Shown here one piece after another: positions 11,091 through 23,617 of a DNA stretch of 64,000 nt. The notes below the pieces were generated by a model. The model had not been told where the DNA came from. It saw only the letters and a list, made by a program, of their open reading frames with translations, and searched no databases. Source of the stretch: Meghimatium bilineatum (Eukaryota > Mollusca > Gastropoda > Stylommatophora > Philomycidae); contig CM067318.1 in the NCBI GenBank assembly GCA_034231615.1, forward strand, positions 33,541,909 through 33,605,908, read 5' to 3'. A program made the position numbers and the translations under genes. How positions within the stretch are numbered: position 1 is the stretch's first letter; the number at the start of each line of letters is the position of its first letter.

Positions 11091-12119
11091 AATATATGGT
11101 AAATATACGTTGCAAGTGGTTTCTTATATGACTACAGTGTATTTGCGTCACATTTATTGTGACACACATGTTCTGAGTCACAGATGACTGGGGAAAATTG
11201 TCATTGTCTATCTATACATTGGTGTTTTTATAGGGAATGTCCATACAATTGAATCGTCTTTGTATACATTGCTTGTACATAGGGGATGTCCATAACTTGA
11301 GTCACTAATTAAAGTAGAGTTCTAACATTTGTATGATGACTGACACTAGGAAAGGATGGGGTTGACACAAGTTAAAGTCACTAACACTATTTTTATACAC
11401 CAATTAAATTATTTGAATGGAGAATTATTTCCTAACTTCCGGGCACATGCTGTTTTATCAAGTTTTCTGCACACAAAAATATTTTATTGGGGTGATAGCA
11501 GCTTGTTCTACATCATTAAACCGCGAGGGGGGGGGGATCCCAGATATATTGAGATGTTGTTAACAAAAGAGCGAAAGATAAAGGGTGAAAGGACACAACA
11601 GTGTCAAACAATTGATCACGTAATCGTTGGACAGACCCCCATTTTGTATACATTCTGTTGAAATTTAACCTGTATTATATGTTGTCACAAGTATCCAGTG
11701 TTCCGCTATTGTACTTCTTTTACTTGTTTGATTATAACACCTGTACACAAATTGGGGTGCTGTTAAGGATATAAGTTACGTATATAAGTTGATGTTCACA
11801 GCAGTGCGATATCTGATTTTCCGTATCATGATCAATCTACACGATACATCAGATTTAATTTAAAGACTAGTCTTCTCTTAAGAAGACAAATGGAATTAAC
11901 AAAATAACATACTACAAATGGTAATAAATGTGAATAAATTACCACGGCAATTATGATTGGATAAGAATGCGTGCATACAGGAGTCATGCAGCAGGAATAA
12001 TTAAATGTTTCGTTTATTATAGTAAGGTCTATGGTTGTGTAAAACATCAGAACGTTTGAATCATGACAGACATTCCTCCACACAAAATTTGCCTCAATAA
12101 AACGATGTTCCAAGAACAA
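11091..12119. other. No gene recognised
   Basis: A loose ~60-bp repetition (GGGRATGTCCATA motifs) lies at 11160-11330. An open frame at 11356-11661 has no recognisable domain. A G run lies at 11528-11536. Confidence 0.45.
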
Positions 12120-12195
12120 GCAGCTGTAAAAGTATGTGGTGCAACATGTGGCTCAGTATGTGGCTCAGTCTGTGGTGCAACATGTGGCTCAGTAT
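12120..12195. repeat. Short imperfect tandem repeat
   Basis: The words GTGCAACATGTGGCTCAGTA and TGTGGCTCAGTCTG alternate over about 75 bp. Confidence 0.7.
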
Positions 12196-12289
12196 GGAAA
12201 CTGGAACTTGACACAGATATGCCATATTACGAGATCGTGTCAATGTTAATACACATAACATTATTAGGGGCGCCATAAACAACCAGCAA

Positions 12290-12680
12290 CGAAGCACATT
12301 TGAAACACTCAAAATCGGAGGTAATAAGATACCAGAATTACGATATACCGAAGATACAACATTATTGTCCACAACAAAAATGGAATGTGAACGAACACCT
12401 TATGAGTACCATTAAAGAAAGAAGTGAAAAAATGGAAGTAGTACGAAAATTATGACAAGCGGAAACACCGTCATGTTCTCCATGTCGACCAATAATAGAG
12501 AAATGGAAGTAATTGGATTTGAATATCGTGGTTCCTTTATAAACAGCTAGGATGATTGCCCTGAAGAAGACAGACATGCGGTTCGCGCATGCGGATGCAA
12601 CTGTGGGTCTCACCAATGGCTCACTAGACAAACCACCCATGCAACAGAAAACCTTAGTAGATGACATGCCTTTATATTGA
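12290..12680 (+). pseudogene. LINE RT palm fragment
   Basis: The plus frame reads LKIGGNKIPELRYTEDTTLL, a clear relative of the RT palm with YADD changed to YTED. Later pieces (VIGFEYRGSFINS) match the FEYLGS block. Stops and shifts are numerous, and no C-terminus follows. Confidence 0.65.
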
Positions 12681-12879
12681 GGTTATCTTCTTATAGAAGC
12701 TTTATGGTGTCATCTTTACAATCCCGTAGTCGTAACCTTCGATAACAGTTACCATGTTGTTCGACAGGCCGACGTTGTGCTTTAACTAGTTACGGGCACG
12801 GCGTGGGTAGGTGAAACAACACAGATACCTGTCGCAAGCGCCAAATTTGTGCCCTGAAGTCGACATCTGTTTAGGCGGC

Positions 12880-12993
12880 ATTAGACTCGAAACTCCATCA
12901 AGTCGGATGGCTGCTGGAACAGAGGGCGTAGCATTTATTGGAATACCCCACGTGCTGTGAGCCCAGTTTCTAATCAAGAATCATGTCAGGCAA
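12880..12993 (+). pseudogene. RNase H-LINE family Z, 3' end fragment
   Basis: GGATGGCTGCTGGAACAGAG and TTTCTAATCAAGAATCA match the 3' part of the LINEs at 54535-55060 (plus) and 18007-18715 (minus). Confidence 0.65.
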
Positions 12994-13052
12994 ATCAGGT
13001 GTACAAATGAAGACTACAATAAAATAACAAATACACCCTTCCTTTCATTAAT

Positions 13053-13655
13053 TCATTTTCCTTTTGCGCTGAAGTTAGCGCATAGGGCAGAGTTCAGATC
13101 TCTCCAATTCTGGCTGTTCAAAGCTATTCTGTGCAGTTCTTGAATAGTATGAATATTGGTTGTTTTACTTTCTCTAAGTATTGTTCTTCTGAGTGTTTCT
13201 TTTGGTCTACCCCTTGCTCTTTTGCCTGTAGGTATCCATTCAAGAGATTGGTGGTGTATTCTGTTGGTGTCTGTGCGTAGGACATGTCCGATGTAGGACC
13301 AATGGCGTTTTCTGATAACATCTGTGATGAAATGTTGATGTGTCTCTTCCCTGATTTTATCATTCGATTTGAATTCACTCCAATGGGTGTTAGTTATCCT
13401 ACGAAGACATTTGTTCTCGAAACTCAGTAATTTCTTTTCTGAAGATACAGAGCTTTTCCAGCTCTCACATCCATATGATAGCACCGGAATAACGCAGGAA
13501 TTACATAAGCGCATTTTCGTGCGTGTGCAGATTGACTTTGACTTCCAGATATTAGACAGTCTGTTAAATGCACTTGATGCTAGGACAATGCGAGTTGTAA
13601 TTTCTGGCATGACATCACCGTTGAGTGTTAATTTGCTTCCTAGATAGGAGAATAA
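13053..13655 (-). pseudogene. LINE ORF2 C-terminal third
   Basis: One open minus frame of about 200 residues runs from YLGSKLTLNGDVMPEI through RLSNIWKSKSI, VIPVLSYGCESW, then CLRRITNTHWSEF and GKRARGRPKETLRRTI to the stop at 13053. This is the region after the RT palm in a RTE/CR1-like LINE. The 5' side is cut off where the GATA array begins near 13668. The continuous frame past this point is only the array read in a period-4 frame. The tail at 1838-2050 is the same family. Confidence 0.85.
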
Positions 13656-13667
13656 CAGACACGCCAC

Positions 13668-13927
<260 letters not shown>

Positions 13928-14168
13928 GCCAACCTATCAAAATGTGTTCAGTGTTACTGGTAGTTCATTATGACCTATATATTGTATATTTATACGTAAT
14001 GTATACATAATGTATACATAATTGAGGTCTTTTCAGCTTGTATATTATTTGTGGCAATTTACGGCTGTCAATCATGAGATTTAAAAAGTAGTAGATACAT
14101 GTTCCAAAAAGCTTAGAGGACTAACTTTATTGCGTTCCGCTGTCTACATGAGAGTTCTGTCCCTCATA

Positions 14169-14377
14169 ACAGTACAGCAGTCATATATCGAAAGGTTTAC
14201 TGAACAGTACAGCAGTCATATATCGAAAGGTTTACTGAACAGTACAGCAGTCATATGTCGAGAGGTTTACTTGACAGTACAGCAGTCATATGTCGAGAGG
14301 TTTACTTAACAGCACGGTAGGCATATGTCGATAGGTTTATTGAACAGTACAACAGTCATATGTCGATATGTTTACTC
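14169..14377. repeat. 35-bp minisatellite, about 6 copies
   Basis: Units of ACAGTACAGCAGTCATATAT plus CGAAAGGTTTACTGA. Copies drift (AAAG to AGAG to ATAG) from left to right. Confidence 0.9.
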
Positions 14378-15483
14378 AGAAAACTTAACATTGTATCTTC
14401 CCACTACAAAGTGTATGAAACTGCGAAAAGCTACAGATGAAATTATCGTCCTAGTTCGAATCTACGACATCGCGAACACATTACAAATAGCTGACACTAC
14501 AACAAAGAGACCGTTAATAATTCTAGCAATAGTTTATCGTCACGAAACCTGTTTGGTCTAATAATTGGATGGACAAATACAATAACAATGTTTACTTGTT
14601 AGCGTTTTATATCACACATCACATTCACATGTAATACCCCTGCTATCATAGTATTTGCACTACATAACCTCCACAACATATACCTTGCATTTATTTCACT
14701 GTTCGCATATTTCAGTTAATGACATGTCTGTTTCTTCACGCAACTTTCTAATGTAATAATCTTACACTTCTGTCATATTATGTTACCAAAACGGATGACA
14801 AATGTATTGACACATATATACCACGTGTTGTATTTGAGCACGGTGTTGTGACGTATTAAATTAAAGTGTACATATTATTTGTAATTTAAAATGTCTCAAG
14901 AGTTATAGGTAGGATATTTTTTTTCTACGCTGAATTGTCTACAATGCTGCCAACACAATTATTTGTGATTGCATAACAAAGAATACCGTTTCTTTAATGT
15001 CATATCAAGTTAACTACAAACGGACAGTGGCATGATTGCTATTTGTTTGAAGTTGTCAATGCTGTCGTCCTGTCTTTGATGTATTCTATAACAATGATTA
15101 TATGTTGGAGAGTGGTTTTATATACTAATATCGCCCTTGTGTGACCGGGGTTGGCAATTTAACATAACATAGTGACGAGCAGCGTTACCGCCGCTTGATT
15201 TTTTTCCCCAAGTTCTTGGCTTTTTCGATCAGACCTTGAGACCTTGGGTTATTTTCTTAAAACTTGGCTTTTGTTTGCCATTTTCTTTAAAAAAATCTTT
15301 ATTAAAAATATCTCTAATTTTTCCGCAATATGTCCCGTTTTCTGTTTTTGTGTGTTACGTTTTAGTTTTGAGTTTCTTTCCCACGTTCATTTTCAATTTA
15401 CTTCGTCGACCGTTCTGGATTGAAATAATTTGTGTTGTTCTGAAAACCAGATAATAGTGATATATATATAAATAGTAAAACAA
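14378..15483. other. No gene or repeat recognised
   Basis: AT-rich, with scattered short frames lacking recognisable protein features. Confidence 0.5.
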
Positions 15484-15634
15484 CAAAGACATGGTATAAG
15501 CAACCATTCTGTAGTGAATGGCTGGAAGACGAAGAGCTAAATGAGTGGATACAATCTGATCCTTTCAAACTTTATATGGGGGTAAATGGCACTTCCACAT
15601 TCATCAGCATGCGAGGAAAGAATATTTTCACAGG
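15484..15634 (+). other. Possible exon or transposase-derived fragment
   Basis: An open stretch of about 50 codons reads TWYKQPFCSEWLEDEELNEW and continues IQSDPFKLYMGVNG. It ends at TTCACAG followed by GTAAAT, a plausible splice donor. The W-x-x-D-x-E-x-x-x-WI pattern recalls the lead-in to zinc fingers of hAT-derived proteins, but no Cys/His finger follows. It could equally be a chance frame. Confidence 0.3.
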
Positions 15635-16527
15635 TAAATATGGTGAAAACAACACTAACTAATAGATTGCATGATGTTACAGTAACAAACCGATTATTGA
15701 CTAAGTAAGCCATTGCAAGAAATAATTATGACTGTCACTCGTGGACACCACCAAAAACTATAATTGATGATGTTACAGAAAGCCGTTGTCATCAACGTTA
15801 CATAGAAGTAGTGCAGAATAGACAGAAGCAGTTAACTTCAGTAACACTACTCAAAGATGTCGATGTGGATAAGAACTTGGTATATCGTGGCTTTTTTTAT
15901 CCTTCGAACTTGGGACTTTTCATAATGTTGGATGGTAACGTTGGTGACAAGAAAATCGATCGTGCATATCGTGTGAGGTGATATTTGATTGGGGCTGCGG
16001 TGTTGGCCACTTTACTAACAGAAACTTCTGAGAGTCTGGAGTGTAAACTATGAGGCATATGCAGACTGCGCGGCACATAATCACGGTGCGATCTAAAGTA
16101 ACAAAAATATGGGCACATCTTGTGAGAAAAAGAGGAATGCAGCAACGTAATACATAATGCTGGAAAGAAAGACAAGAACAGACCACACGCCATCAAAAGT
16201 GCTCACCTGTTCATAGACCGTTCTGGGATACCTTATAACTATCATAAACACAGAAATAACTCATTGGCAAGACTATGGTCTAACAGCTATCTACGTTCTT
16301 CTTTTTTCTTCAGTGTTCATTCTCAAACTCCCGCTGGATCTCACTTGTAGCATGAACATGGTCCTCTTATATTTCCAACAGGATGTAGACCAGAGAATGA
16401 AAATTTATGAAAAGTATGAAACGTCTCCGTTTTATTAACGCCATTAACAAAACACATCCGTCTTCAGCAGCATCTAAATTCATAAAAAATTACTGTAACT
16501 GATTTTTTTCAAGTGAATGTAACAAAC

Positions 16528-16616
16528 AGTCGTCATCATTTCTGATGTACGAACAAGTCACTAACAAGACGTCATCATTTGTGATGTACGAACAAGTCAC
16601 TAACAAGACGTCATAG
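16528..16616. repeat. 38-bp direct duplication
   Basis: Two nearly identical copies of GTCATCATTTSTGATGTACG plus AACAAGTCACTAACAAGA lie in tandem. Confidence 0.85.
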
Positions 16617-16754
16617 AATGCAGCATTGTTTACAAAGTCAAAACAACAGGACAGACGAATCCAGATATGCATGATCACACGGCAGGATAAAGATTGCACA
16701 ACAGGAGGAATATTACATAACATGATGATATTACACAACATGATAAAGAGTACG

Positions 16755-16860
16755 TACCGTGATTACATAATATAATTACATAAAGTGATTACGTAACGCG
16801 ATTACATAACGTTATTACATAACGCTATTGCATAATACGATTACGTAACATGATAATGAT
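16755..16860. repeat. ~14-bp degenerate tandem repeat
   Basis: Seven units of the type GATTACATAACGC. Confidence 0.75.
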
Positions 16861-16968
16861 GTGAGAAGATACCCCGTATATCAAAATATGTTGTGCTAAA
16901 TAGAGTGTGATCACCTGAGATATATTATACGTCCTGTGTTTCTTATTCCATCTCTGAAATGTCAAAAT

Positions 16969-17285
16969 TGTGTGTTACTAGGAGTTAACGGGGAACAATG
17001 TCGCCATTGTGTTACTAAGAGTTAACGGGGAACAATGTCGCCATTGTGTTACAAGGAGTTAACGGGGAGCAATGTCGCCATTGTGTTACAAGGAGTTAAC
17101 GGGGAACAATGTCGCCATTGTGTTACTAGGAGTTAACGGGGAACAATGTCGCCATTGTATTACTAGGAGTTAACGGGGAATAATGTCGCCATTGTGTTAC
17201 TAGGAGTTAACGGGGAACAATGTCGACATTGTGTGTTATTAGGAATTAATGGGGGGGATGTCGCCATTGTGTAGTACTTGGAGTT
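16969..17285. repeat. 37-bp minisatellite, about 8 copies
   Basis: Units of TGTGTTACTAGGAGTTAACG plus GGGAACAATGTCGCCAT. The first six are almost identical, and divergence rises at the right edge. Confidence 0.95.
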
Positions 17286-17411
17286 AACGACTAGTAATGA
17301 ATAGTAATGTGACCACATATCTTGCTTATCCCATGAATAGTCTAAGAAGATCAACCCAAAATATAATTGCACAACGAAAGTAGTTGAAGATTAATTATCA
17401 CTGTGGAACTC

Positions 17412-17715
17412 AATGTGAGGCTACGCTATATCCATTGTGTATTACAATGTGAATGTACGCTATCTCCCTTGTGTATTACAATGTGAATCTACGCTATCTC
17501 CCATGTTTACTACAATGTGACTACACTATCTCCCATGTTTACTACAATGTGACTACGCTATCTCCCATGTTTACTACAATGTGACTACGCTATCTCCCAT
17601 GTTTACTACAATGTGAATCTACGCTATATCCCATGTTTACTACAATGTGAATCTACGCTATCTCCCATGTTTACTACAATGTGACTCAACGCTATCTCCC
17701 ATGTATTACAATGTA
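17412..17715. repeat. 32-bp minisatellite, about 10 copies
   Basis: Units of ACAATGTGACTACGCTATCT plus CCCATGTTTACT, with variants carrying a 2-bp insertion (GAATCTACG). Confidence 0.95.
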
Positions 17716-17759
17716 ACAGATTTGAACTTCTCTGATGTTCTATGATAATGAAGAACAAA

Positions 17760-17845
17760 TCATATAGCGAATAGGATTTGAACCAAGACTCGCCTCGCAA
17801 CTTGTGTCAACACATGTTCCGTCTTCAACCACACAGCATCTTTAA
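17760..17845 (-). repeat. tRNA-like sequence, possible SINE head
   Basis: Minus strand: GCTGTGTGGTTGAAGAC resembles an A box, and GGTTCAAATCC about 40 bp later is a near-consensus B box. Acceptor stems do not pair, so a functional tRNA is unlikely. Confidence 0.4.
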
Positions 17846-18006
17846 AAATGATGCGAATTTAGTCAAGATTTTCACTTTGTGTATACAGAAGACGCTATTT
17901 CGATAAAATGTTTTAATCACAATGAACAACAACGAACAAAAAACATACATCAATATGTGAGCGCTGTGAACGTCTTAGAACTAGTGAAATATGTCAAACT
18001 CAGATG

Positions 18007-18715
18007 TCTTGATTCTTGATCAGAAAATAGCTTCACATCGCGTTTGGTATTCCCAGAAATGCTCTTCTCATCGTTCCAGCAGCAACTCCAGTGAATGTAG
18101 ACTCAGGAGTCCCCGTCAGGTGTTATTACGCGATCCTCTGGACTTTCCAAATAAATTACTTTTCCTTCCCTCTCCTCTATATACTACCATTTCTGACATT
18201 CTCTATATGTGTAGGTTCTCAGCTTTATTAACATCATCTTCATCTTGAAATTAATATATTTTTTCCCTGATCAAAACTGATTTATCTATATCAGCATTGT
18301 GCAGTCTATCGCCGCATTTCCTGCCAAGAAATCGAATCTCTCTTGTTTCCTCTGACCCCAGCATGACCAGGGCAGGATATCCATGTAACGCTCTGAACAA
18401 TTGAGTTATTCAATAAGTCCCTACCATTATTTTCTCAGCATGTACTTTTTTTATCTTGCGCGACATGCGTTGAGAGTCTGTGAGTATTACCGAGTGTGTT
18501 GATGTATTAGTTATCAACCAATTAAGAGCTGCTGTAACTCCCTCTATCTCCATCCGCATGCTCGATGTGATAGTACTGTATGCTGAAGATTTCTCAATCA
18601 AAATCCCGCCCTTTCTGTAGGCAACAAAACCCCAACCGCTTTTATTTCTATTTCTGTTAACTGGGATGTACTGTTGGCAGGCTGTGCACACTAGAAGAAC
18701 AACTGAATGTTGTGA
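18007..18715 (-). pseudogene. Non-LTR retrotransposon RNase H domain and 3' end (family Z)
   Basis: The minus strand encodes SGWGFVAYRKGG, then a Glu in RMEIEGVTAAL and an Asp in VILTDSQ, three of the RNase H signature blocks. Past a stop it continues with PGHAGVRGN (last RNase H motif) and pieces matching the plus-strand copy at 54535-55060, including the ATCAAGAATCAAGA 3' end. The first catalytic Asp (TDG) is missing because the 5' side is truncated. The frame shifts just after GVRGN. No RT lies upstream. Confidence 0.75.
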
Positions 18716-18879
18716 AATAAAATGTCAGTTATAACAAAACTGAATCATTTGAAGAAATTTAACAATTTAACAAGAAACATATTAGAGAACTCCCACTGAC
18801 ACTGTATCGCTCAAAAAACTCTTCTAAGTTCTTGTATTACTGCAATGATCTATGAAGTCTATCTATCTATTCGCTAAAA

Positions 18880-19095
18880 CCCTTTGTTGCCTTACGACGT
18901 CAGGGGTAGAATAGTTTTCTGGAGACGTCTCTCTTGTGTGCCGAGTACTTTATGGAATTTGTCGCCTTTTTTATTTCAGTGATCCATCGTTTTCTTGGTA
19001 AGCCTATATGTCTGCCTTCACTGTATCTGTGTATCATAGCTTGCTGTGGTATGCTGTCTGGTGGTAACCTGCTGATGTGTGCAATGTGTGATATA
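18880..19095 (-). pseudogene. LINE 3' tail (family X)
   Basis: The minus frame reads HISRLPPDSIPQQAMIHRYS, then GLPRKRWITEIKKAT and AHKRDVSRKLFYP before the stop. This is an RTE-like ORF2 C-terminus (GH-x-x-RLP...PRKRWI). The end block is shared with 9.2, 29.8, 44.4 and 52.6 kb. TAGATA units follow at the 3' side. Confidence 0.8.
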
Positions 19096-19214
19096 TTTAT
19101 ATGAAGTACACGTTAATAGTAACCAGCACATTAGTGAGCATGATACGTCAAATACTGTGTTAATTCACTTCTATAAAATATGTTAATTTTCTGTACTTAA
19201 TGAAGACTAAGCCC

Positions 19215-19690
19215 TGCACATATTTATGTCATATATTGCTGTATATATGTCATTTATTGCTGTACATATGCCATCTATTGATGTATATATGCCATATGTT
19301 GCTGTATATATGCCATCTGTTGCTGTATATATGCCATCTTTTGCTGTATGTATGCCATCTGTTGATGTATATATGCCATCTGTTGCTGTATATATGCCAT
19401 CAATTGCTGTATGCATGTCTTCTGTCGATGTATGTATGTCATCCGTTGCTATATGAATGGCATATGCAGCTTTACATATGTCATATGTTGTTCTATGTAT
19501 GTCATCGGTTGATGTATGTATGCCATATGTTGATGTATGCATATCATATGATGTATGTATGCCATATGTTGATGTATGTATGAAATATGTTGATATGCAT
19601 ATATAATATTTTGATGTATGTATGCCATCAGTTGATGTATGTTTATCATATGTTGTTGTATGTATGTCACATGGTGTATGTACATTTCTA
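19215..19690. repeat. 21-bp minisatellite, about 22 copies
   Basis: Units of TATATGCCATCTGTTGCTGTA. Because 21 is divisible by three, several frames on both strands stay open as heptapeptide repeats (YICHLLL type). Those frames are not evidence of a protein. Confidence 0.95.
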
Positions 19691-20670
19691 ATATGAATAG
19701 TGCATACATCTTGTTCATGAAGTCATCGGTCTATCAAAAATTACATATGCCTATACCGTGTTGTAACTATTCTCTCAGTGTGTTTGGCTTCAGAACTTCA
19801 GGTGATGCACTTTGACTGAAAACAACAGAGATTAGTTGTACTTGTGATGAAATGATGGCTTCCAGGAGCAATAACTGTCCCAATGGATATAATAGAGTTT
19901 AGACGTCGATACTATACGTATAATGTATGCACAAACTTGTGGTCACTCGCTAGTACAAACTTCCGAAATGACTATACAAATCAAGCTAGCATGATTGACG
20001 TCATTGTATGAAAACAGGAAGTCAGTTCTCGTTTGGGACTAACGTTAGGATTCGTATAGTGGATTTATGGATATGGAAATGGCTTCATATCCTCTGTCCG
20101 TAATCAATTCAGTTGATCAGTAGTTGTTCTGACCGACAAGCAACACAAAAGTCAAGTTTATTTTATATCGGAATATCATTATTGGAATTAACTTTTATCA
20201 GAAATACTCTTATTATTTATTAGTCTGTTTCTTATTGAATATTGAAATATGGTGTGCACCAGTTATATTTGATTCATATATGTTGTTAATATCTTTAAGC
20301 AAACTTGGATTGATACTGCATGTGCTGTGTGCGTTTAACACACACTTCGATCTGCAACCTGAAACCGTTATAACGCAGCTTATCAACAACTTTGTATCAG
20401 TAGAACATCATCACTTTGCAATACAAACATGTATATTGGACGAGAGTCGATGGACAAGAATGCATATCTTAGGATTCTTCCTGGACACATCTTGGTGAAA
20501 CTAAAACACCTTGGTAAAACGGCCTTTATTTCTATGGCTTAAGAAAAAAACCTGAATAATCAACATACAGCCACGCAAGTTTATTAATACAATTAACAAC
20601 TTACTAAAGGGACGTGTTATATTTCTTAATATCAATAATTGTTCCAAAAAAATGTGAAAGTTTGAAAAAA
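19691..20670. other. No gene recognised
   Basis: The open frame at 20235-20498 has no recognisable domain. There are no element ends. Confidence 0.45.
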
Positions 20671-20750
20671 AATACTACTACGTAATCAAAGATCACACTG
20701 AACATATTTGTAAAAATACTACTACGTAATCAAAGATCACACTGAACACA
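20671..20750. repeat. 44-bp direct duplication
   Basis: AATACTACTACGTAATCAAA plus GATCACACTGAACA occurs twice, immediately outside the left arm of the large inverted repeat. Confidence 0.9.
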
Positions 20751-20751
20751 T

Positions 20752-21471
20752 AAGTACTTTTAAGAAATGACAAAATTAACAAGGAAAGGTCAGAAAAAAT
20801 GTGACATAATTGTACACTACAGAATGACTGAAATCAAATATTATCATCACAGATTTTTGTCGAGTTCACATTTATAATGAAAGCAGGCAGGATATTTTGT
20901 TTATGCGCATGCCGTAAATGTGTTCCGACAGAAGAAAAAACAACGATCTGGTGCAATGTCAGGCTGAAAATTGCAGGTGTCAAATGTACAGGACAAATGA
21001 ACATCATACTTAAAGTTCATTCAAGATGAGCATAGGCAAAATTGGGTGCAGATATCTGTTACAGTTAGACTGTAATTTGAACTTGGACAATAATATAGAA
21101 AGAGAAATACAATTGATAGCGCCCATTCTTCTTCACAGACACATGCCATCTCATTTACTATTACATGAAGTCAATTAAATAGTTTCAAGTTATGTCATTG
21201 GAGCTTTTATTTTCAGAATTGGGTGGTTGACTTGTGTTGAACTTACACACAATTATAAGTATGAATACATGGATACAGCTTCAGTGTCTGGATACAAACC
21301 AACGCACTAGAGATGTGAGGGCTGCGAAATACACAGCAAATAGGAAAATAAATACATATGTAAGAAGTGCGTTGCAAAGTTAAAATATCAAATATCAAAG
21401 TTAACAGACACAATATCTTCACACAAATCACAGACGACGTGTCGCCTAAGAAGTCTTCCTCGGTACAAATA
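20752..21471 (+). repeat. Long inverted repeat, left arm
   Basis: This ~720-bp arm is matched in reverse complement by 22905-23617 along its whole length. I compared several blocks by eye. Mismatches are rare, and the clearest length difference is a 7-bp ATATCAA duplication near 21390. The outer edge begins AAGTACTTTTAAGAAATGAC. No target-site duplication was found outside the arms. Confidence 0.95.
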
Positions 21472-21714
21472 CAGAAAGCAAAAATGTATATTGGAAAAAA
21501 AGAGACACATAGTCTTATAGGAAGAGTGGAGCAAAAGGAACAATATCTTCTTAAGCACATCATATGTGTATCCTAATTGGCAGCATAAGCCATATTTGAT
21601 GATATCAATATTTTATTGGTAACATTTTTTACAGCTTGAATTTCTAAATTATAGTTCTGTTCCATTCATTCATAATCCCTCTATCTGCCGCTTTTGATCG
21701 TGGAAACCTTCATA

Positions 21715-22455
21715 TTATTGAGCACCTATGGACATGCCCGGTGTGACAAGAGGATAATCAACAGACCTAATACCTATCCACTCTTGCCGTTAAGCGTAGT
21801 GGTGCTGACTGGGAGCTTTAGTTGTCTATCCAAGGTCAAATTTGTCGCTTTAGCTGCATTGAATCCGTATTTGTTCAGTTGTTGTCTTGATGTTATCTAT
21901 CCATCTTGTTTAGGTCTCCCTCTGGCCTTACATCCGAATCTTCTTATGTTATATGTTCTTTCCAGGTAGTTTTTTATGGTTCATTCACAAATAGTGTCCA
22001 AACCATTGTATTTTTTGTACCGATGCTTCTGATTTCATCATTCCGTAATTTGGCTAGTTTGGTCACTCTTGCGGCTTTTCTCAGGCATTTCATCTCACAT
22101 GTTGTAAATTTTCTCTGCTGGGCTGTTGTGAGCGTCCATGTCTGACAGTGATAGCAGAGTGTTTGCATAAAAAGTATGTTTATAATCTGTCTCTCGAATT
22201 CCATCTTCATTTTTGGGTTGAGCAGTAATGATGATAGTTGGTGTTTCACTATGTTCGCTTTCTGGCATCTTGTCTGATCTCTCTGTCTAATATTCCGTTT
22301 CTGTGAATATACTTCCCATGCATTTAAATTCAGACGTTTATTTCACTTTAGTTTTGTTAATTTTTATGCTCAATGGATTTTTTGATTTGATTATTTTCAT
22401 TACTTCTGTTTTCTGCTTATTTATTTTCATGCTATTCTTGATGCATGTTGTCGTG
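21715..22455 (-). pseudogene. RTE-like LINE remnant in the spacer of the inverted repeat
   Basis: The minus strand carries MKINKQKTEVMKII (after the RT palm), SEFKCMGSIF, LCYHCQTWTLTTAQQRKF, CEMKCLRKAARVTKL and later GCKARGRPKQ with a final TTTLNGKS. These are the RT-thumb to C-terminus blocks of the same broad family as 9889-10318. Several stops and shifts are present. It is clearly older than the inverted-repeat arms that enclose it. Confidence 0.85.
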
Positions 22456-22904
22456 TTCCCTATACCATAGTAAAAAAAACATCGTTATGTTGTCGTGATG
22501 ACGCCATATTTTAACAGGTTAGTTATTAGTAGTCCGAACTACATGCATCATAAATATCATTAATGAGATGTATTAAAGAGGGACCCATTTTTGTTTTATA
22601 AGGATTCAATCTCCCGGATTTTTTTATCAAGTCTGTGTTGGCAATTTGGAGCGTTAGTTAGGAAATCTGCTGTTTGTGATCTTCCGTGATGGAGCTCAAT
22701 CGTTGTTTGTGTGATAAGATGATAAACTTCGTAAAGCACATATTTGTATATAACTCTATTTTCTATAGAATAAACTTCTAAATTCGAAATGATAACACTG
22801 TATTTAATACATTTATTACGAATTCTTTTCTATTTGTATGAGACGCGGTGGACGGCAGTCGAGTTGGGGTAGGTTTGCAGTGTTCTAAACCTATTTTGAA
22901 CCAA

Positions 22905-23617
22905 TATTTGTACCGAAGAAGACTTCTTAGGCGACACGTCGTCTGTGATTTGTGTGAAGATATTGTGTCTGTTAACTTTGATATTTTAACTTTGCAACGC
23001 ACTTCCTACATATTTATTTATTTTCCTATTTGCTGTGTATTTCGCAGCCCTCACATCTCTAGTGCGTTGGTTTGTATCCAGACACTGAAGCTATATCCAT
23101 GTATTCATACTTATAATTGTGTGTAAGTTCAACACAAGTCAACCACCCAATTCTGAAAATAAAAGCTCCAATGACATAACTTGAAACTATTTAATTGACT
23201 TCATGTAATAGTAAATGAGATGGCATGTGTCTGTGAAGAAGAATGGGCGCTATCAATTGTATTTCTCCTTCTATATTATTGTCCAAGTGCAAATTACAGT
23301 CTAACTGTAACAGATATCTGCACCCAATTTTGCCTATGCTCATCTCGAATGAACTTTAAGTATGATGTTCATTTGTCCTGTACATTTGACACCTGCAATT
23401 TTCAGCCTGACATTGCACCAGATCGTTGTTTTTTCTTCTGTCGGAACACATTTACGGCATGCGCATAAACAAAATATCCTGCCTGTTTTCATTATAAATG
23501 TGAACTCGACAAAAATCTGTAATGATAATATTTGATTTCAGTCATTCTGTAGTGTACAATTATGTCACATTTTTTCTGACCTTTCCTTGTTAATTTTGTC
23601 ATTTCTTAAAAGTACTT
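22905..23617 (-). repeat. Long inverted repeat, right arm
   Basis: Reverse complement of 20752-21471. It ends outwardly at GTCATTTCTTAAAAGTACTT. Open frames inside it (22848-23126, 23220-23468) have no recognisable domain and mirror frames in the left arm. Confidence 0.95.

Noticed and set aside
19200..19718. Heptapeptide-repeat proteins on both strands
   Set aside because: A 21-bp minisatellite; open on both strands because the period is a multiple of three.
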